Shown here piece after piece: positions 25,406 through 33,556 of a stretch of 64,000 nt of DNA. The DNA comes from Roseburia hominis (GTDB taxonomy: Bacteria; Bacillota; Clostridia; Lachnospirales; Lachnospiraceae), in the NCBI GenBank assembly GCA_040702975.1, contig CP159990.1:2666001-2730000 (forward strand), given 5' to 3'. Every line of letters starts with the position of its first letter. Positions within the stretch are counted from its first letter, which is position 1. The notes under the pieces were generated by a model. It did not search any database and was not told where the DNA came from. It saw only the letters and a list, made by a program, of their open reading frames with translations. The translations under genes and the position numbers were made by a program.

Positions 25406-28324
25406 CTACAGATATTCAATCTGATCAAATGTAGCTTCCACAGCCTCCAGAGAAGCTTTACCTCCTATCAAACATACGCCGGCCTTTTCACAGATTGCAT
25501 CGAGAATTTCCGCAATTTGGACCAACTCTGCTTTTGTCGTGTGCAAAATTTCTTTTCGCTCTCTTCTCCTCATATCATCTGTCATACCACTCAGATAATC
25601 CTCAGCGGAGCGAATTCCTTTCTGTCGCACGCTCAAAAGAGGTTCTGTTGAAGCAATCGCACTGATCACGTATCGGTCTAATGGTTCCTCACTTTCACAC
25701 AAGCCTCTCAGAGCCGCTCCAGCCCCATCAAAGCTCTTCAGTGAATTAGCCGCATTTGGATCACGGAATGTCAGGAACATAACATCTCCACTATCCGAAA
25801 CACTAAGCCCGGTCCCGTATGCTCCTCCCTTGACACGGATCACATTCCACAGGTATCCATAGCTTAATATTCTCGCTGCCACCCGCATTGCTCCATGATA
25901 ATGTGCACCACATATTTTAAGGTTTGCACCCTTCCCTGCAAATCCGATTTCGGCAGGAATACGAATTCCCCGCTTGCTCACTGCCGACGTCTGATAGTTT
26001 ACCGCTGCCTGCATAGAACCCGTTCCTTCCGGTAAAAAGCAGAGCAGTTTATTGAGCCATTTTTGTGAAAGTTCTCCTGTCACACTTATAAATGCCCGCT
26101 CTCTCACAAAAATCCTCCTGCGCAGTTCCTCCAGATTTTGAAGGAGCCTCTCACCTTCCCGCTCAAAATCATTGTCCATTTTTTGTACCCAGCGAAGCAT
26201 CTCTATTCCTTCAAATGCTTCCCGCACAGCGCCGCGCGCCGAAAACTGGGCCGCTATCATCTGAGCCGCGTACCGGTTTCCAGACATCACAATATTTTGT
26301 TCCATCGCAACCCTAAGCTGACGCAGTCTGTTACGAATATAGCTTAAATTGTTAAATTTTGAACCATTCAATATTTCATCTATCAGCCCTATCGCTTCTT
26401 CTATTTTCTCCTCAAGAACGGAAACACTGATCACCAGATACGGCCTGCATTTTTTCGTATCCTCCGGTTCGGAAAACACATCCACGTAAGCACGGAAACG
26501 TCCCAGACGGCCTTCCAGTTCTGTCTGAAGTTCCAGCGCACTGTAATGCTTTGTATCTGTCTGTCCGAGGAGCATGCGCAAAAAGGAAGTCCGGCACAGT
26601 TCCTCCGGGTTCTGGTCTTCCAGAGAAAAATAATAACTAATATGTACGATTCCTTCCGTATCAAGCTTCTGGATCAGAACCCGGGTTCCTCCAAGCTCTG
26701 TTACGCTTCTCGGAATTTCTTCGATCTCTTCAGTAATGTCGGACAGCTCCAATACCGGAAGTGCCGCGATCTTTTCCGGACTGTCCGGCGTTTCCTGTAC
26801 CTCTCTTAAATGGCAAAGTGCACCGATCACCTGCTCTCTTTTCTCTGCGGTCCACTGCTCCTTCACAGATTCAAGCCTTGCCCTCTCACGCTCCCTTTTT
26901 TCCTTTCCCAGCGTGACAGATGGACGAAGGATAAGACGTGCATGGTGTGGATTGTCAAGAAACACCTCTCTTAGAAGCTGCTCAAAATATCCGGTTTCTA
27001 CCGATTCTCTCAGTGAAGCAAACAGTGCGGCGTGGCTCAGATTCTGCGCAGGGTCTCCTCCATACAGACAGCTATTCAATATCTGCAGCGCATTCATGAC
27101 TCCTTCCGGGAATCCGGCTGTCTCCTTCTCCCGCATATTGAATTCCATGCGATTCAGTATAGCGCCGATTCTCTTATGATCCAGCCCCGCAGCCGCCAGG
27201 TTTTTTAAAGTCATCTCTACGGTATTCCAGATTTCTTCTTTTCTTTCGTCTTCTGTATTTCGTATCACCAGTTTTAGGTAAGGCTGCTGGATTCCGTCTA
27301 TTTTCTCTAATTCTACATTTTCAGCCAGGCCTTTTTCCAGAAGCGCTCTCTTTAACGGCGATTCATTTGTGGAGCAGAGTATCTCAGCAAGCACAGAACA
27401 AGCGATATCCTTCTTTGGCTCATCATATCTCCCATATATCCAGCCCTCTGCCAGAAGTGTTTTCTTCCGGGTCTCTTCTGTTTCCCCCACTTCATAAAAG
27501 CCCTGATCTTCCTCTAAAGCTACACTCTTCTGCAATTTAATCTCACTGTCTACATCCTGGTAGTCAAATTCCCGAATCGCCTCATCAATCTTTGTAAGTA
27601 CCGCTTCCAAATCCATATCCCCGTCAAGTATCATATAAGAATTAGAAGGGTGATAGAACCGTTTATAGTTTGCCACATAGCTCTCATAGGTCAGTTCTGT
27701 GATATGTTCCGGATCGCCGCCTGACTGAAAGCGATAACAGTTATCAGGAAACAAACGGCGGTTCAGCCTGCTTTCTATGATAGTATCCGGCGATGCATAG
27801 ACACCTTTCATCTCGTTATATACGACACCGTTTAAGCGCAGTTCCCCCTCCGGCTGCTCCAATTCATAATGCCAGCCTTCCTGCCGGAAAATCTCTTCTT
27901 TCGTGACACATAAGGGGTGCAGTACCGCATCCAGATATACAGACATCAGATTCAGCAAATCCTTCTGGTTGCGGCTGCATATCGGATACAGCGTCTTGTC
28001 CGGGAAAGTAAACGCATTCATAAAGGTCTGGAGCGAGCTCTTAATCATTTCCACAAATGGCTTACTCACCGGATATTTTTCCGAACCGCACAGAAGAGAA
28101 TGCTCCAAAATGTGAAATACTCCCGTATCATCACCCGGAAGTGTCTTAAACGCAATCGCAAAGGTCTTATTCTCTTCCCGTCTTTTCAACCAAAACAATT
28201 TTGCACCATTCTTTTTATAATGCATCTGATAGAAAACGGCTTTCATCTCCGGGAGCTCTTTTACCTCCTCCAGCACGAATCCCTTTTCTATTACTACCTT
28301 CTCCACATCCTGCCTCTTGTTCAT
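25406..28324 (-). CDS. M16C-family zinc metalloprotease (insulinase/presequence-protease type)
   Basis: This 972-residue protein has the length and layout of M16C peptidases: two roughly 450-residue halves that form a closed chamber and degrade peptides. The inverted zinc motif HILEH (HxxEH, about residues 70-74) is intact, and the downstream metal-ligand region (YNEMKGVYASPDT) is present. No signal peptide is seen, so it is probably cytoplasmic. Its promoter has the same LytTR-type operator and spacing as the surface-protein operon just downstream, which suggests coordinated expression. The ATG follows AGGGGTAGGCTG. Its stop lies about 50 bp before that second operator. Confidence 0.9.
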   Translation of the reverse strand: MNKRQDVEKVVIEKGFVLEEVKELPEMKAVFYQMHYKKNGAKLFWLKRREENKTFAIAFKTLPGDDTGVFHILEHSLLCGSEKYPVSKPFVEMIKSSLQTFMNAFTFPDKTLYPICSRNQKDLLNLMSVYLDAVLHPLCVTKEEIFRQEGWHYELEQPEGELRLNGVVYNEMKGVYASPDTIIESRLNRRLFPDNCYRFQSGGDPEHITELTYESYVANYKRFYHPSNSYMILDGDMDLEAVLTKIDEAIREFDYQDVDSEIKLQKSVALEEDQGFYEVGETEETRKKTLLAEGWIYGRYDEPKKDIACSVLAEILCSTNESPLKRALLEKGLAENVELEKIDGIQQPYLKLVIRNTEDERKEEIWNTVEMTLKNLAAAGLDHKRIGAILNRMEFNMREKETAGFPEGVMNALQILNSCLYGGDPAQNLSHAALFASLRESVETGYFEQLLREVFLDNPHHARLILRPSVTLGKEKRERERARLESVKEQWTAEKREQVIGALCHLREVQETPDSPEKIAALPVLELSDITEEIEEIPRSVTELGGTRVLIQKLDTEGIVHISYYFSLEDQNPEELCRTSFLRMLLGQTDTKHYSALELQTELEGRLGRFRAYVDVFSEPEDTKKCRPYLVISVSVLEEKIEEAIGLIDEILNGSKFNNLSYIRNRLRQLRVAMEQNIVMSGNRYAAQMIAAQFSARGAVREAFEGIEMLRWVQKMDNDFEREGERLLQNLEELRRRIFVRERAFISVTGELSQKWLNKLLCFLPEGTGSMQAAVNYQTSAVSKRGIRIPAEIGFAGKGANLKICGAHYHGAMRVAARILSYGYLWNVIRVKGGAYGTGLSVSDSGDVMFLTFRDPNAANSLKSFDGAGAALRGLCESEEPLDRYVISAIASTEPLLSVRQKGIRSAEDYLSGMTDDMRRRERKEILHTTKAELVQIAEILDAICEKAGVCLIGGKASLEAVEATFDQIEYL

Positions 28325-28408
28325 CAGCCTACCCCTTTTTCAAATTTCATTCTTAACTTTTACTTTACCTGTCATTTGACATTTTTCGATATTTTTAAAA
28401 CCTCTTTA

Positions 28409-28437
28409 AGAATAAAAAAAGAATAGACAACCGTCAA
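28409..28437 (-). promoter_or_regulatory. Promoter of the M16C protease gene
   Basis: TTGACG (28432-28437) and TATTCT (28409-28414) are 17 bp apart on the minus strand. The -35 box lies 10 bp from the operator at 28448. The promoter overlaps the cmk terminator hairpin. Confidence 0.6.
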
Positions 28438-28453
28438 TATCGGTTGCCTATTC
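28413..28453 (-). terminator. Terminator of cmk
   Basis: GAATAGGCAACCG and CGGTTGTCTATTC form a 13-bp stem with one mismatch and a short loop, followed by seven T on the minus strand. One operator half-site and the -35 box of the protease promoter lie within the same stem. Confidence 0.8.
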
Positions 28454-28477
28454 GGCAATAGCAGATGACTATTCAGC
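28448..28477 (-). promoter_or_regulatory. Predicted LytTR operator before the M16C protease gene
   Basis: Direct repeats GCTGAATAG and GCCGAATAG on the minus strand have a 21-bp period and end 10 bp before the -35 box. They match the operator at 25326-25355 in sequence and spacing, including a shared GCAAMCRATA between operator and -35. Confidence 0.6.
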
Positions 28478-28483
28478 AATATA

Positions 28484-29140
28484 TTAATTAAGAAATCCAC
28501 ATATTTTATCCACGACCTCATCAATCGTCATATCAGAGCTATCAATCAGATGTGCGTCCTCTGCCTGCTTAAGAGGCGCAATCTCACGATTCATGTCCCT
28601 TGCGTCCCTCTCCTCAATATCTTTTGCAATTTCCTCAAGATCACAGGAAATCCCTTTTTCTGTCAATTCCTTATATCTTCTGTTCGCACGGCACTCTACA
28701 CTCGCCGTCAGATAAATCTTCACATCGGCATTTGGAAGTACATGCGTCCCAATGTCTCTTCCATCCATGACCACATCCTTCTCCTGCGCCAGATTCCGCT
28801 GCAGATCCAGCAGCTTTGCTCGCACTGCCGGCACCGCGGAACTCATGGAAGCCATATTTCCCACAGCCTCCTCTCTTAACATGGACGTGACATTCTCGCC
28901 GTTCAGATAAATCTGCTGAACTCCGTCCTCATATCCGATGGTGACCTTCGCATCCGCGCAGGCCGCAGCAATCTTCTTAGTCTCCTCCGGGCAAATTCCC
29001 TTCTTGATAAAATGAATGGCCATTCCCCGGTACATCGCGCCGGTATCCACATAAATATATCCTTTTTTCTTTGCCACCAGCTTTGCTATCGTGCTTTTTC
29101 CGGCGCCAGCCGGTCCGTCGATCGCGATATTATATCCCAT
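28484..29140 (-). CDS. cmk: Cytidylate kinase
   Basis: This 218-residue nucleoside monophosphate kinase starts MGYNIAIDGPAGAGKSTIAK, with the Walker A loop GPAGAGKS. It keeps the CMP-binding features DTGAMYRG and GRDIGTHVLPNADVKIYLTA and the lid RANRRYKEL. It phosphorylates CMP and dCMP. I start at the ATG behind AGGAGGAAATAGAT, because a longer frame would overlap the previous gene. It follows the HI0933-type flavoprotein closely and ends in a strong terminator. Confidence 0.96.
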   Translation of the reverse strand: MGYNIAIDGPAGAGKSTIAKLVAKKKGYIYVDTGAMYRGMAIHFIKKGICPEETKKIAAACADAKVTIGYEDGVQQIYLNGENVTSMLREEAVGNMASMSSAVPAVRAKLLDLQRNLAQEKDVVMDGRDIGTHVLPNADVKIYLTASVECRANRRYKELTEKGISCDLEEIAKDIEERDARDMNREIAPLKQAEDAHLIDSSDMTIDEVVDKICGFLN

Positions 29141-29169
29141 ATCTATTTCCTCCTGTCCTGATTTTCCAT

Positions 29170-30444
29170 CTACCAAATACTCTCTCCCGCAGCACAGCCC
29201 GTAGACCAGGCGATCTGCAGATTGAATCCTCCGGTGAGCGCATCTACGTCCAGCACCTCTCCTGCAAAATACACGCCGGCCACCAATTTTGACTGCATGG
29301 TAGAGGGATCAATCTCCCCTACCTTCACCCCGCCGCGCGTGATAATAGCTTCTTTATAATCGCGAAGACCTGTAACCGTGAATTCAAAATTTTTGATCAA
29401 ATGGACGAACGCAAGCCGCTCTTCCCTGGATATCACGTTCACTTTTTTCTCCGGGTCAATCCCGCTTTGCTTTACCATCACCGGAATCAATTTGGCCGGA
29501 AACAATGCATTTACCGCATTTTTAAACTGTTTGTTATGATTTTTCTCAAATTCACGAAGCACCCTCGCATCAAGCTGCTCTTCGGTGAGCGCCGGCTTTA
29601 AGTCTATCGCCAGGCGAAGCTGCTTTTTTCCCTTTAGTTTTTTTCCAACATAAGCGCTGGCACTGATAATGATCGGGCCGCTCACCCCGAAGTGGGTGAA
29701 CAGCATCTCCCCAAATTCGGAATACAATTCCTTCTTGCCGTCATAGATAGCCGCCCTCACATTTCTAAGGGACAAGCCCATCAGCTCCCTCGCGTCTCCT
29801 TCCCTGACCTCCATCGGCACGAGGGAAGGCGACAGCTCCGTAACCGTATGCCCTAGTTCTCTCGCGAACCCGTAACCATCGCCCGTGGAGCCCGTCGTGG
29901 GATAGGAAAGTCCTCCCGTTGCCACGATGCAGCAGTCCCCATTTACGATCGTCCCGTCCGCCAGCTCCAGATGCGAAAATACCAACTGCGCACGCTTTCC
30001 GCTTCCGGCCTCCTCCATGTCTTTCGCCGGATACGCAGCCACTTTCTTCACGGTGGTATACAGATGCACCTCCACTTTCTGAGTTCTCAGCTCCGCCTCC
30101 AATGCCTTTATGACATCTGAGGAATGGTCGGAAACGGGAAATACCCTCATTCCCCTCTCAACCTTCAGTTTCAGGCCAAGCTGTTCAAAAAATTCCATCA
30201 CGTCCTGATTGCTGAACCCATAAAAACTGCTGTACATGAATTTCCCATTGGAGACCATAGCTGACAAAAGTTCTTCCATATCGCAGGCATTGGTTACATT
30301 ACAGCGCCCCTTGCCTGTGATAAATAATTTTTTGCCCAGCTTTTCATTCTTTTCGTAAATATGAACTTCATTTCCATTGCGCGCCGCGAAAATGGCAGCG
30401 CACATTCCGGCGGCACCGCCGCCTACTACTAAAACTTTACTCAT
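29170..30444 (-). CDS. HI0933-family FAD-dependent oxidoreductase (YhiN-like)
   Basis: This 424-residue flavoprotein has an N-terminal dinucleotide-binding motif (VLVVGGGAAGMCAAIFAARN). Family motifs GKKLFITGKGRCNVTN near residue 37 and the C-terminal TGGFNLQIAWSTGCAAGESI are also present, matching HI0933/YhiN. The physiological substrate of this family is not settled. It is cytoplasmic. It lies between the RpiR regulator (23 bp upstream) and cmk (start 29 bp downstream of its stop) and is probably co-transcribed with both. Confidence 0.9.
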   Translation of the reverse strand: MSKVLVVGGGAAGMCAAIFAARNGNEVHIYEKNEKLGKKLFITGKGRCNVTNACDMEELLSAMVSNGKFMYSSFYGFSNQDVMEFFEQLGLKLKVERGMRVFPVSDHSSDVIKALEAELRTQKVEVHLYTTVKKVAAYPAKDMEEAGSGKRAQLVFSHLELADGTIVNGDCCIVATGGLSYPTTGSTGDGYGFARELGHTVTELSPSLVPMEVREGDARELMGLSLRNVRAAIYDGKKELYSEFGEMLFTHFGVSGPIIISASAYVGKKLKGKKQLRLAIDLKPALTEEQLDARVLREFEKNHNKQFKNAVNALFPAKLIPVMVKQSGIDPEKKVNVISREERLAFVHLIKNFEFTVTGLRDYKEAIITRGGVKVGEIDPSTMQSKLVAGVYFAGEVLDVDALTGGFNLQIAWSTGCAAGESIW

Positions 30445-30467
30445 ATATTTTCCTTCTCAATTCGTCT

Positions 30468-31388
30468 TTACTCTTCACTCTCATCGTCCATTCTGAGCTT
30501 CACTGTATCCTCCACCGGCTCCAGTTCATCACGTGAGTATACCTGATACTCGTCCCAAATGTCTTCCAATGTTTCCAGTGTCTCGATGACATCGTCCTGC
30601 TTCTTCATGCAAAGTGCTACCACCAGCGCGTTGATCACGCTCAGAGGCGCTACCAGGGAATCCACAATGGAGGCCATATCGCTTCTTGCGATCAAATTGC
30701 AGGAAGAATACAGGTTCATCGGAGAGTGTACGCTGTCCGTTATGGTAATCACCTTCGCCTTCCGGTTGCTGGCAAATTCCAGTGCTTTTAAGGTCCTCAT
30801 CGAATACCTTGGAAAACTGATTCCGATAATGACATCGTCCTCTCCGATTCGGATCAACTGTTCAAAAATCTCACTGGAACTATTCGTGTGTACGCTGACC
30901 ACATCACTGCAGATCAAATTCAGGTAAAATGTCAGGAAATTGGCCAGCGGCGCGCAGCTCCGAATGCCGATCACATAGATCTTCCTTGCGCCAAGCAAGG
31001 TGTCCACCGCAAGTTCAAACGCCTGCTGGTCGATGCTTTCCATCGTCAGCTTGATTTTCTCAATATCCGATTGTAATACCGTAGCCAGGATCTCACTCTG
31101 GGCGATCCGCCCATACGTCACTTCCATACGCTGGATCGAATTCAGCTTGGTCCGCACCAGCTCGCCAAGTGCCTTCTGGAATTCCGGATACCCTTTATAG
31201 CCTAGCTGCGAAGCGAACCGGACCACGGTGGATTCACTGACCCCCACAGCCTCTCCCATCTTCGCCGCTGTCAAAAATGCTGCCTTATCGTAATTCCCAC
31301 GAATATAGTCCGAAAGCCGCTTTTGGCCTTTGCTCAGCTTCGCGTATTTTTCTTCCATTCTCACCAATAATTCATTCTTCGTGCTCAT
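30468..31388 (-). CDS. MurR/RpiR-family transcriptional regulator with SIS domain
   Basis: This 306-residue regulator has an N-terminal RpiR-type helix-turn-helix (about residues 20-75, with VGVSESTVVRFASQLGYKGY). A SIS sugar-phosphate-binding domain lies at about 120-260 (KIYVIGIRSCAPLANF, DVVIGISFPRYSMRT). Such proteins respond to sugar phosphates or related metabolites. The C-terminal ~45 residues are acidic. The ATG at 31388 has no clear ribosome binding site, so the start is less certain. No sugar-catabolic genes adjoin it. Upstream lie repeat element A and a terminator. Confidence 0.88.
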   Translation of the reverse strand: MSTKNELLVRMEEKYAKLSKGQKRLSDYIRGNYDKAAFLTAAKMGEAVGVSESTVVRFASQLGYKGYPEFQKALGELVRTKLNSIQRMEVTYGRIAQSEILATVLQSDIEKIKLTMESIDQQAFELAVDTLLGARKIYVIGIRSCAPLANFLTFYLNLICSDVVSVHTNSSSEIFEQLIRIGEDDVIIGISFPRYSMRTLKALEFASNRKAKVITITDSVHSPMNLYSSCNLIARSDMASIVDSLVAPLSVINALVVALCMKKQDDVIETLETLEDIWDEYQVYSRDELEPVEDTVKLRMDDESEE

Positions 31389-31487
31389 TACTGTTTACAT
31401 CAGGCAGAATCCCTTTTTAGTTACCGTTCATCTTGGTAACAAGGGTTTCTGCCATGTCCTTCCTCTTAATTTAATCGCTTTTATCAA

Positions 31488-31604
31488 AATAAAATGTGCT
31501 CTCGCACATTCTTCGCGCGCGAGCAGGCTGCGTAGCAGCAATTTCCTTCCCGCAAGCTGTGCATTTTATTTCACAAGAAAATGCCATGCACTTTCCTGTG
31601 AAAT
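31488..31604 (-). repeat. Multi-stem intergenic element A, copy 2
   Basis: This is the most diverged copy of the element at 11988-12111. On the minus strand it has the TTTCACAGGAAA/TTTTCTTGTGAAA palindrome, an internal hairpin GCTGC-TAC-GCAGC in place of GTCGC-TAAA-GCGAC, and the same terminal stem AATGTGC-GAGA-GCACATT followed by TTATTTT. The stem is kept although its sequence changed. Confidence 0.65.
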
Positions 31605-31642
31605 AAAAAAAGAAGCGGCTCTTTACTACAGAAACCGCTCCC
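31604..31642 (-). terminator. Terminator before repeat element A, downstream of oadA
   Basis: GAGCGG and CCGCTT pair on the minus strand, extended inside by TTCT/AAAG-type pairs, and are followed by seven T. Confidence 0.7.
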
Positions 31643-31702
31643 TTTTCTCTATGCTCTGGCATTATCCGCCAATTCTATGCTGCCTGGAAACGTCCTCTAC
31701 CG
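31604..31702 (-). ncRNA. Candidate ~100-nt small RNA or attenuated leader
   Basis: A near-consensus promoter (31709-31737) lies about 100 bp upstream of a terminator (31604-31642), and no convincing reading frame fits between them. The segment contains GGCGGATAATGCC, a possible stem. It does not match 6S, SRP, RNase P or tmRNA features that I can recall. It could equally be the leader of the rpiR operon. Confidence 0.35.
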
Positions 31703-31708
31703 AGGACT

Positions 31709-31737
31709 ATTATACCGTTTTCACATGGAAAAAGCAA
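31709..31737 (-). promoter_or_regulatory. Promoter downstream of oadA
   Basis: TTGCTT (31732-31737) and TATAAT (31709-31714) are 17 bp apart on the minus strand. A short hairpin GTCCTC-GGTA-GAGGAC spans the expected start site. Confidence 0.6.
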
Positions 31738-31751
31738 CCATACCCACGGGG

Positions 31752-31940
31752 TTATTTTCGTCGTATCTTTCGATGCACCAGCCTACGCACCTTAAGTACG
31801 GACAGCTTTTTCGCAGGAAGTCTTACATCTCTCAGCCCTTCAAAGACTTCTCTCCGGTCCCAGACTTTTCTTGCTGTAATCCAAAACCCTTTTGCTCTTC
31901 TCAGCCATTTGATTCTGCGAAACCATCGATTATTCTTCAC
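31752..31940 (-). CDS. Small very basic protein, uncertain
   Basis: This 62-residue frame begins with GTG behind AAGGACAGGGG, 40 bp after the oadA stop. It is rich in Arg, Lys and Trp (KNNRWFRRIKWLRRAKGFW at the start, VRRLVHRKIRRK at the end) with a less charged middle (REVFEGLRDVRLPAKK). It has no match I recognise. Its position just after oadA and the plausible binding site speak for translation. Its small size and odd composition speak against. It might be nucleic-acid binding if real. Confidence 0.4.
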   Translation of the reverse strand: MKNNRWFRRIKWLRRAKGFWITARKVWDRREVFEGLRDVRLPAKKLSVLKVRRLVHRKIRRK

Positions 31941-31979
31941 AAAAATCCCCTGTCCTTTCCTAAAGACACGCTATTTGCG

Positions 31980-33395
31980 CTAAACCGGATAGCTTCCGTT
32001 CTCGGTGTCGGCGATTGTCGTGTCGACTTTCTTCTGCTGTGCTTCACGATATTTAAAGAAGTCGGTAGCTACCTGCGGGAAGAGTGCATAGCTGAGCACG
32101 TCCTCGTCCTGCTGTTTGTACTGAGCCATCTCTTTCTCCAGAGTTTCCAGCTCATCCGGAATCAGGTCCGCCGGACGGCAGGTGATGACCTCTGCATCCT
32201 CACCCAGAACTTTCTTCTTCACTTCTTCGTTGAACGGTTTTACGGTCGCACCGTATTTGCCGCTCAATACATCCTTCGTCTCTTTGGTAGCCATCTTATA
32301 GCGCTCACCCATCAGCACGTTAAATACGGCCTGCGTTCCCACGATCTGTGAGGACGGGGTAACAAGTGGCGGCTCACCGAGGTCTTTTCTTACACGCGGC
32401 ACTTCTTCCAGTACGTCGTAGAACTTATCCTCTGCACCCTGCTCCTTCAACTGGCTTGTCAGGTTGGACAGCATACCGCCCGGTACCTGATAGAGAAGAG
32501 TCTTGATGTTAACGCCGAGGTTCTTCGGATTCAAAAGTCCGCTCTCCAGAGCCTCGTCACGAATCGGACGGAAATAGTCCGCAATCTCTGCAAGAAGGCT
32601 CTGGTCAAATCCGGTATCGTATGGAGTTCCCTTGAACGCCTCCACCATAACCTCTGTTGCCGGCTGGGAAGTTCCCAGAGCAAACGGAGACATTGCAGTA
32701 TCGATGATATCCACACCGGCCTCAACAGCTTTCATATAGGTCATGGAAGCAACGCCTGAGGTATAGTGGGTATGAAGCTCAATCGGAAGATCTACCGCTT
32801 CTTTCAGCGCACCGACAAGCTCTGTTGCCTTGTACGGCAGAAGAAGCCCTGCCATATCCTTGATACAGATGGAGTTTGCACCCATATCCTGAATTCTCTT
32901 TGCAATATCTACCCAGTATTCCAGTGTATAAGCATCTCCCAGTGTGTAGGAAAGCGCTACCTGTGCCTCTGCCTTTTCTTTATTTGCCGCGCTTACCGCC
33001 GTCTGAAGGTTACGAAGGTCATTCAGACAGTCAAAAATACGAATGATATCAATACCGTTTGCAACAGATTTCTGTACGAAATACTCTACCACATCATCTG
33101 CATACGGACGATATCCCAGAATGTTCTGTCCGCGGAACAGCATCTGCAGCTTGGTGTTCTTGAATCCATCACGGAATTTCCGAAGTCTTTCCCACGGATC
33201 TTCTTTGAGGAAACGTAAGGAAGCGTCAAATGTCGCACCTCCCCAGCACTCTACTGCATGATAGCCGACTTTGTCCATTTTATCAATGATCGGAACCATC
33301 TGCTCGGTAGTCATACGGGTCGCGATCAATGACTGATGAGCATCACGCAGAATGGTTTCCATAATTTTAATTGGTTTTTGTTCAATTACTGCCAT
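31980..33395 (-). CDS. oadA: Oxaloacetate decarboxylase alpha-type carboxyltransferase (5S-like) subunit
   Basis: This 471-residue carboxyltransferase is of the oxaloacetate decarboxylase alpha / pyruvate carboxylase B type. The TIM barrel starts ETILRDAHQSLIATRM, with the metal ligands Asp (RDAHQ) and His-x-His (LPIELHTHYTSG) and the biotin-site lysine in SICIKDMAGLL. It has no biotin domain of its own, as that is encoded separately at 34745-35113. It would transfer CO2 between oxaloacetate/pyruvate and carrier biotin. It is the last gene of a five-gene operon. The ATG follows GGAGGAAGAATATA. Confidence 0.93.
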   Translation of the reverse strand: MAVIEQKPIKIMETILRDAHQSLIATRMTTEQMVPIIDKMDKVGYHAVECWGGATFDASLRFLKEDPWERLRKFRDGFKNTKLQMLFRGQNILGYRPYADDVVEYFVQKSVANGIDIIRIFDCLNDLRNLQTAVSAANKEKAEAQVALSYTLGDAYTLEYWVDIAKRIQDMGANSICIKDMAGLLLPYKATELVGALKEAVDLPIELHTHYTSGVASMTYMKAVEAGVDIIDTAMSPFALGTSQPATEVMVEAFKGTPYDTGFDQSLLAEIADYFRPIRDEALESGLLNPKNLGVNIKTLLYQVPGGMLSNLTSQLKEQGAEDKFYDVLEEVPRVRKDLGEPPLVTPSSQIVGTQAVFNVLMGERYKMATKETKDVLSGKYGATVKPFNEEVKKKVLGEDAEVITCRPADLIPDELETLEKEMAQYKQQDEDVLSYALFPQVATDFFKYREAQQKKVDTTIADTENGSYPV

Positions 33396-33430
33396 TATAT
33401 TCTTCCTCCAATTTTGTCTTTCATTTACGG

Positions 33431-33517
33431 ATTGCTAACTCATCGCCAGACGTATGCTTCGCATACAATTCCTTCGGAATTCTGCGCTGCGCGCAGGTCA
33501 GGCATTCGTTATCAACC
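33431..33517. repeat. Cloverleaf-forming element: three back-to-back 15-nt hairpins inside an outer stem
   Basis: Three perfect 15-nt hairpins abut without spacers: 33452-33466, 33467-33481 and 33482-33496. Each has a 6-bp stem and a 3-nt loop (GAA, GAA and GCA on the minus strand). They are enclosed by GCCAGAC/GTCAGGC with one mismatch, and further out by a 14-bp imperfect stem (10 of 14 positions). A separate 9-bp hairpin GCGATTTGC/GCAAATCGC follows at 33518-33547. Together they fill the gap between oadB and oadA. Confidence 0.75.
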
Positions 33518-33556
33518 GCGATTTGCCCTTGCAAGCAAGCAAATCGCTTCCAGTTT

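Noticed and set aside
31471..31662. A 63-codon minus-strand frame running through a terminator and repeat element A
   Set aside because: It spans a terminator and a palindrome and has no ribosome binding site. Its similarity to frames in other repeat copies reflects the repeat itself.
33420..33556. attC-like integron recombination site for the oadB-oadA structure
   Set aside because: The three-hairpin cloverleaf lacks R/L core sites and the extrahelical bases of attC, and there is no integrase or cassette array nearby.
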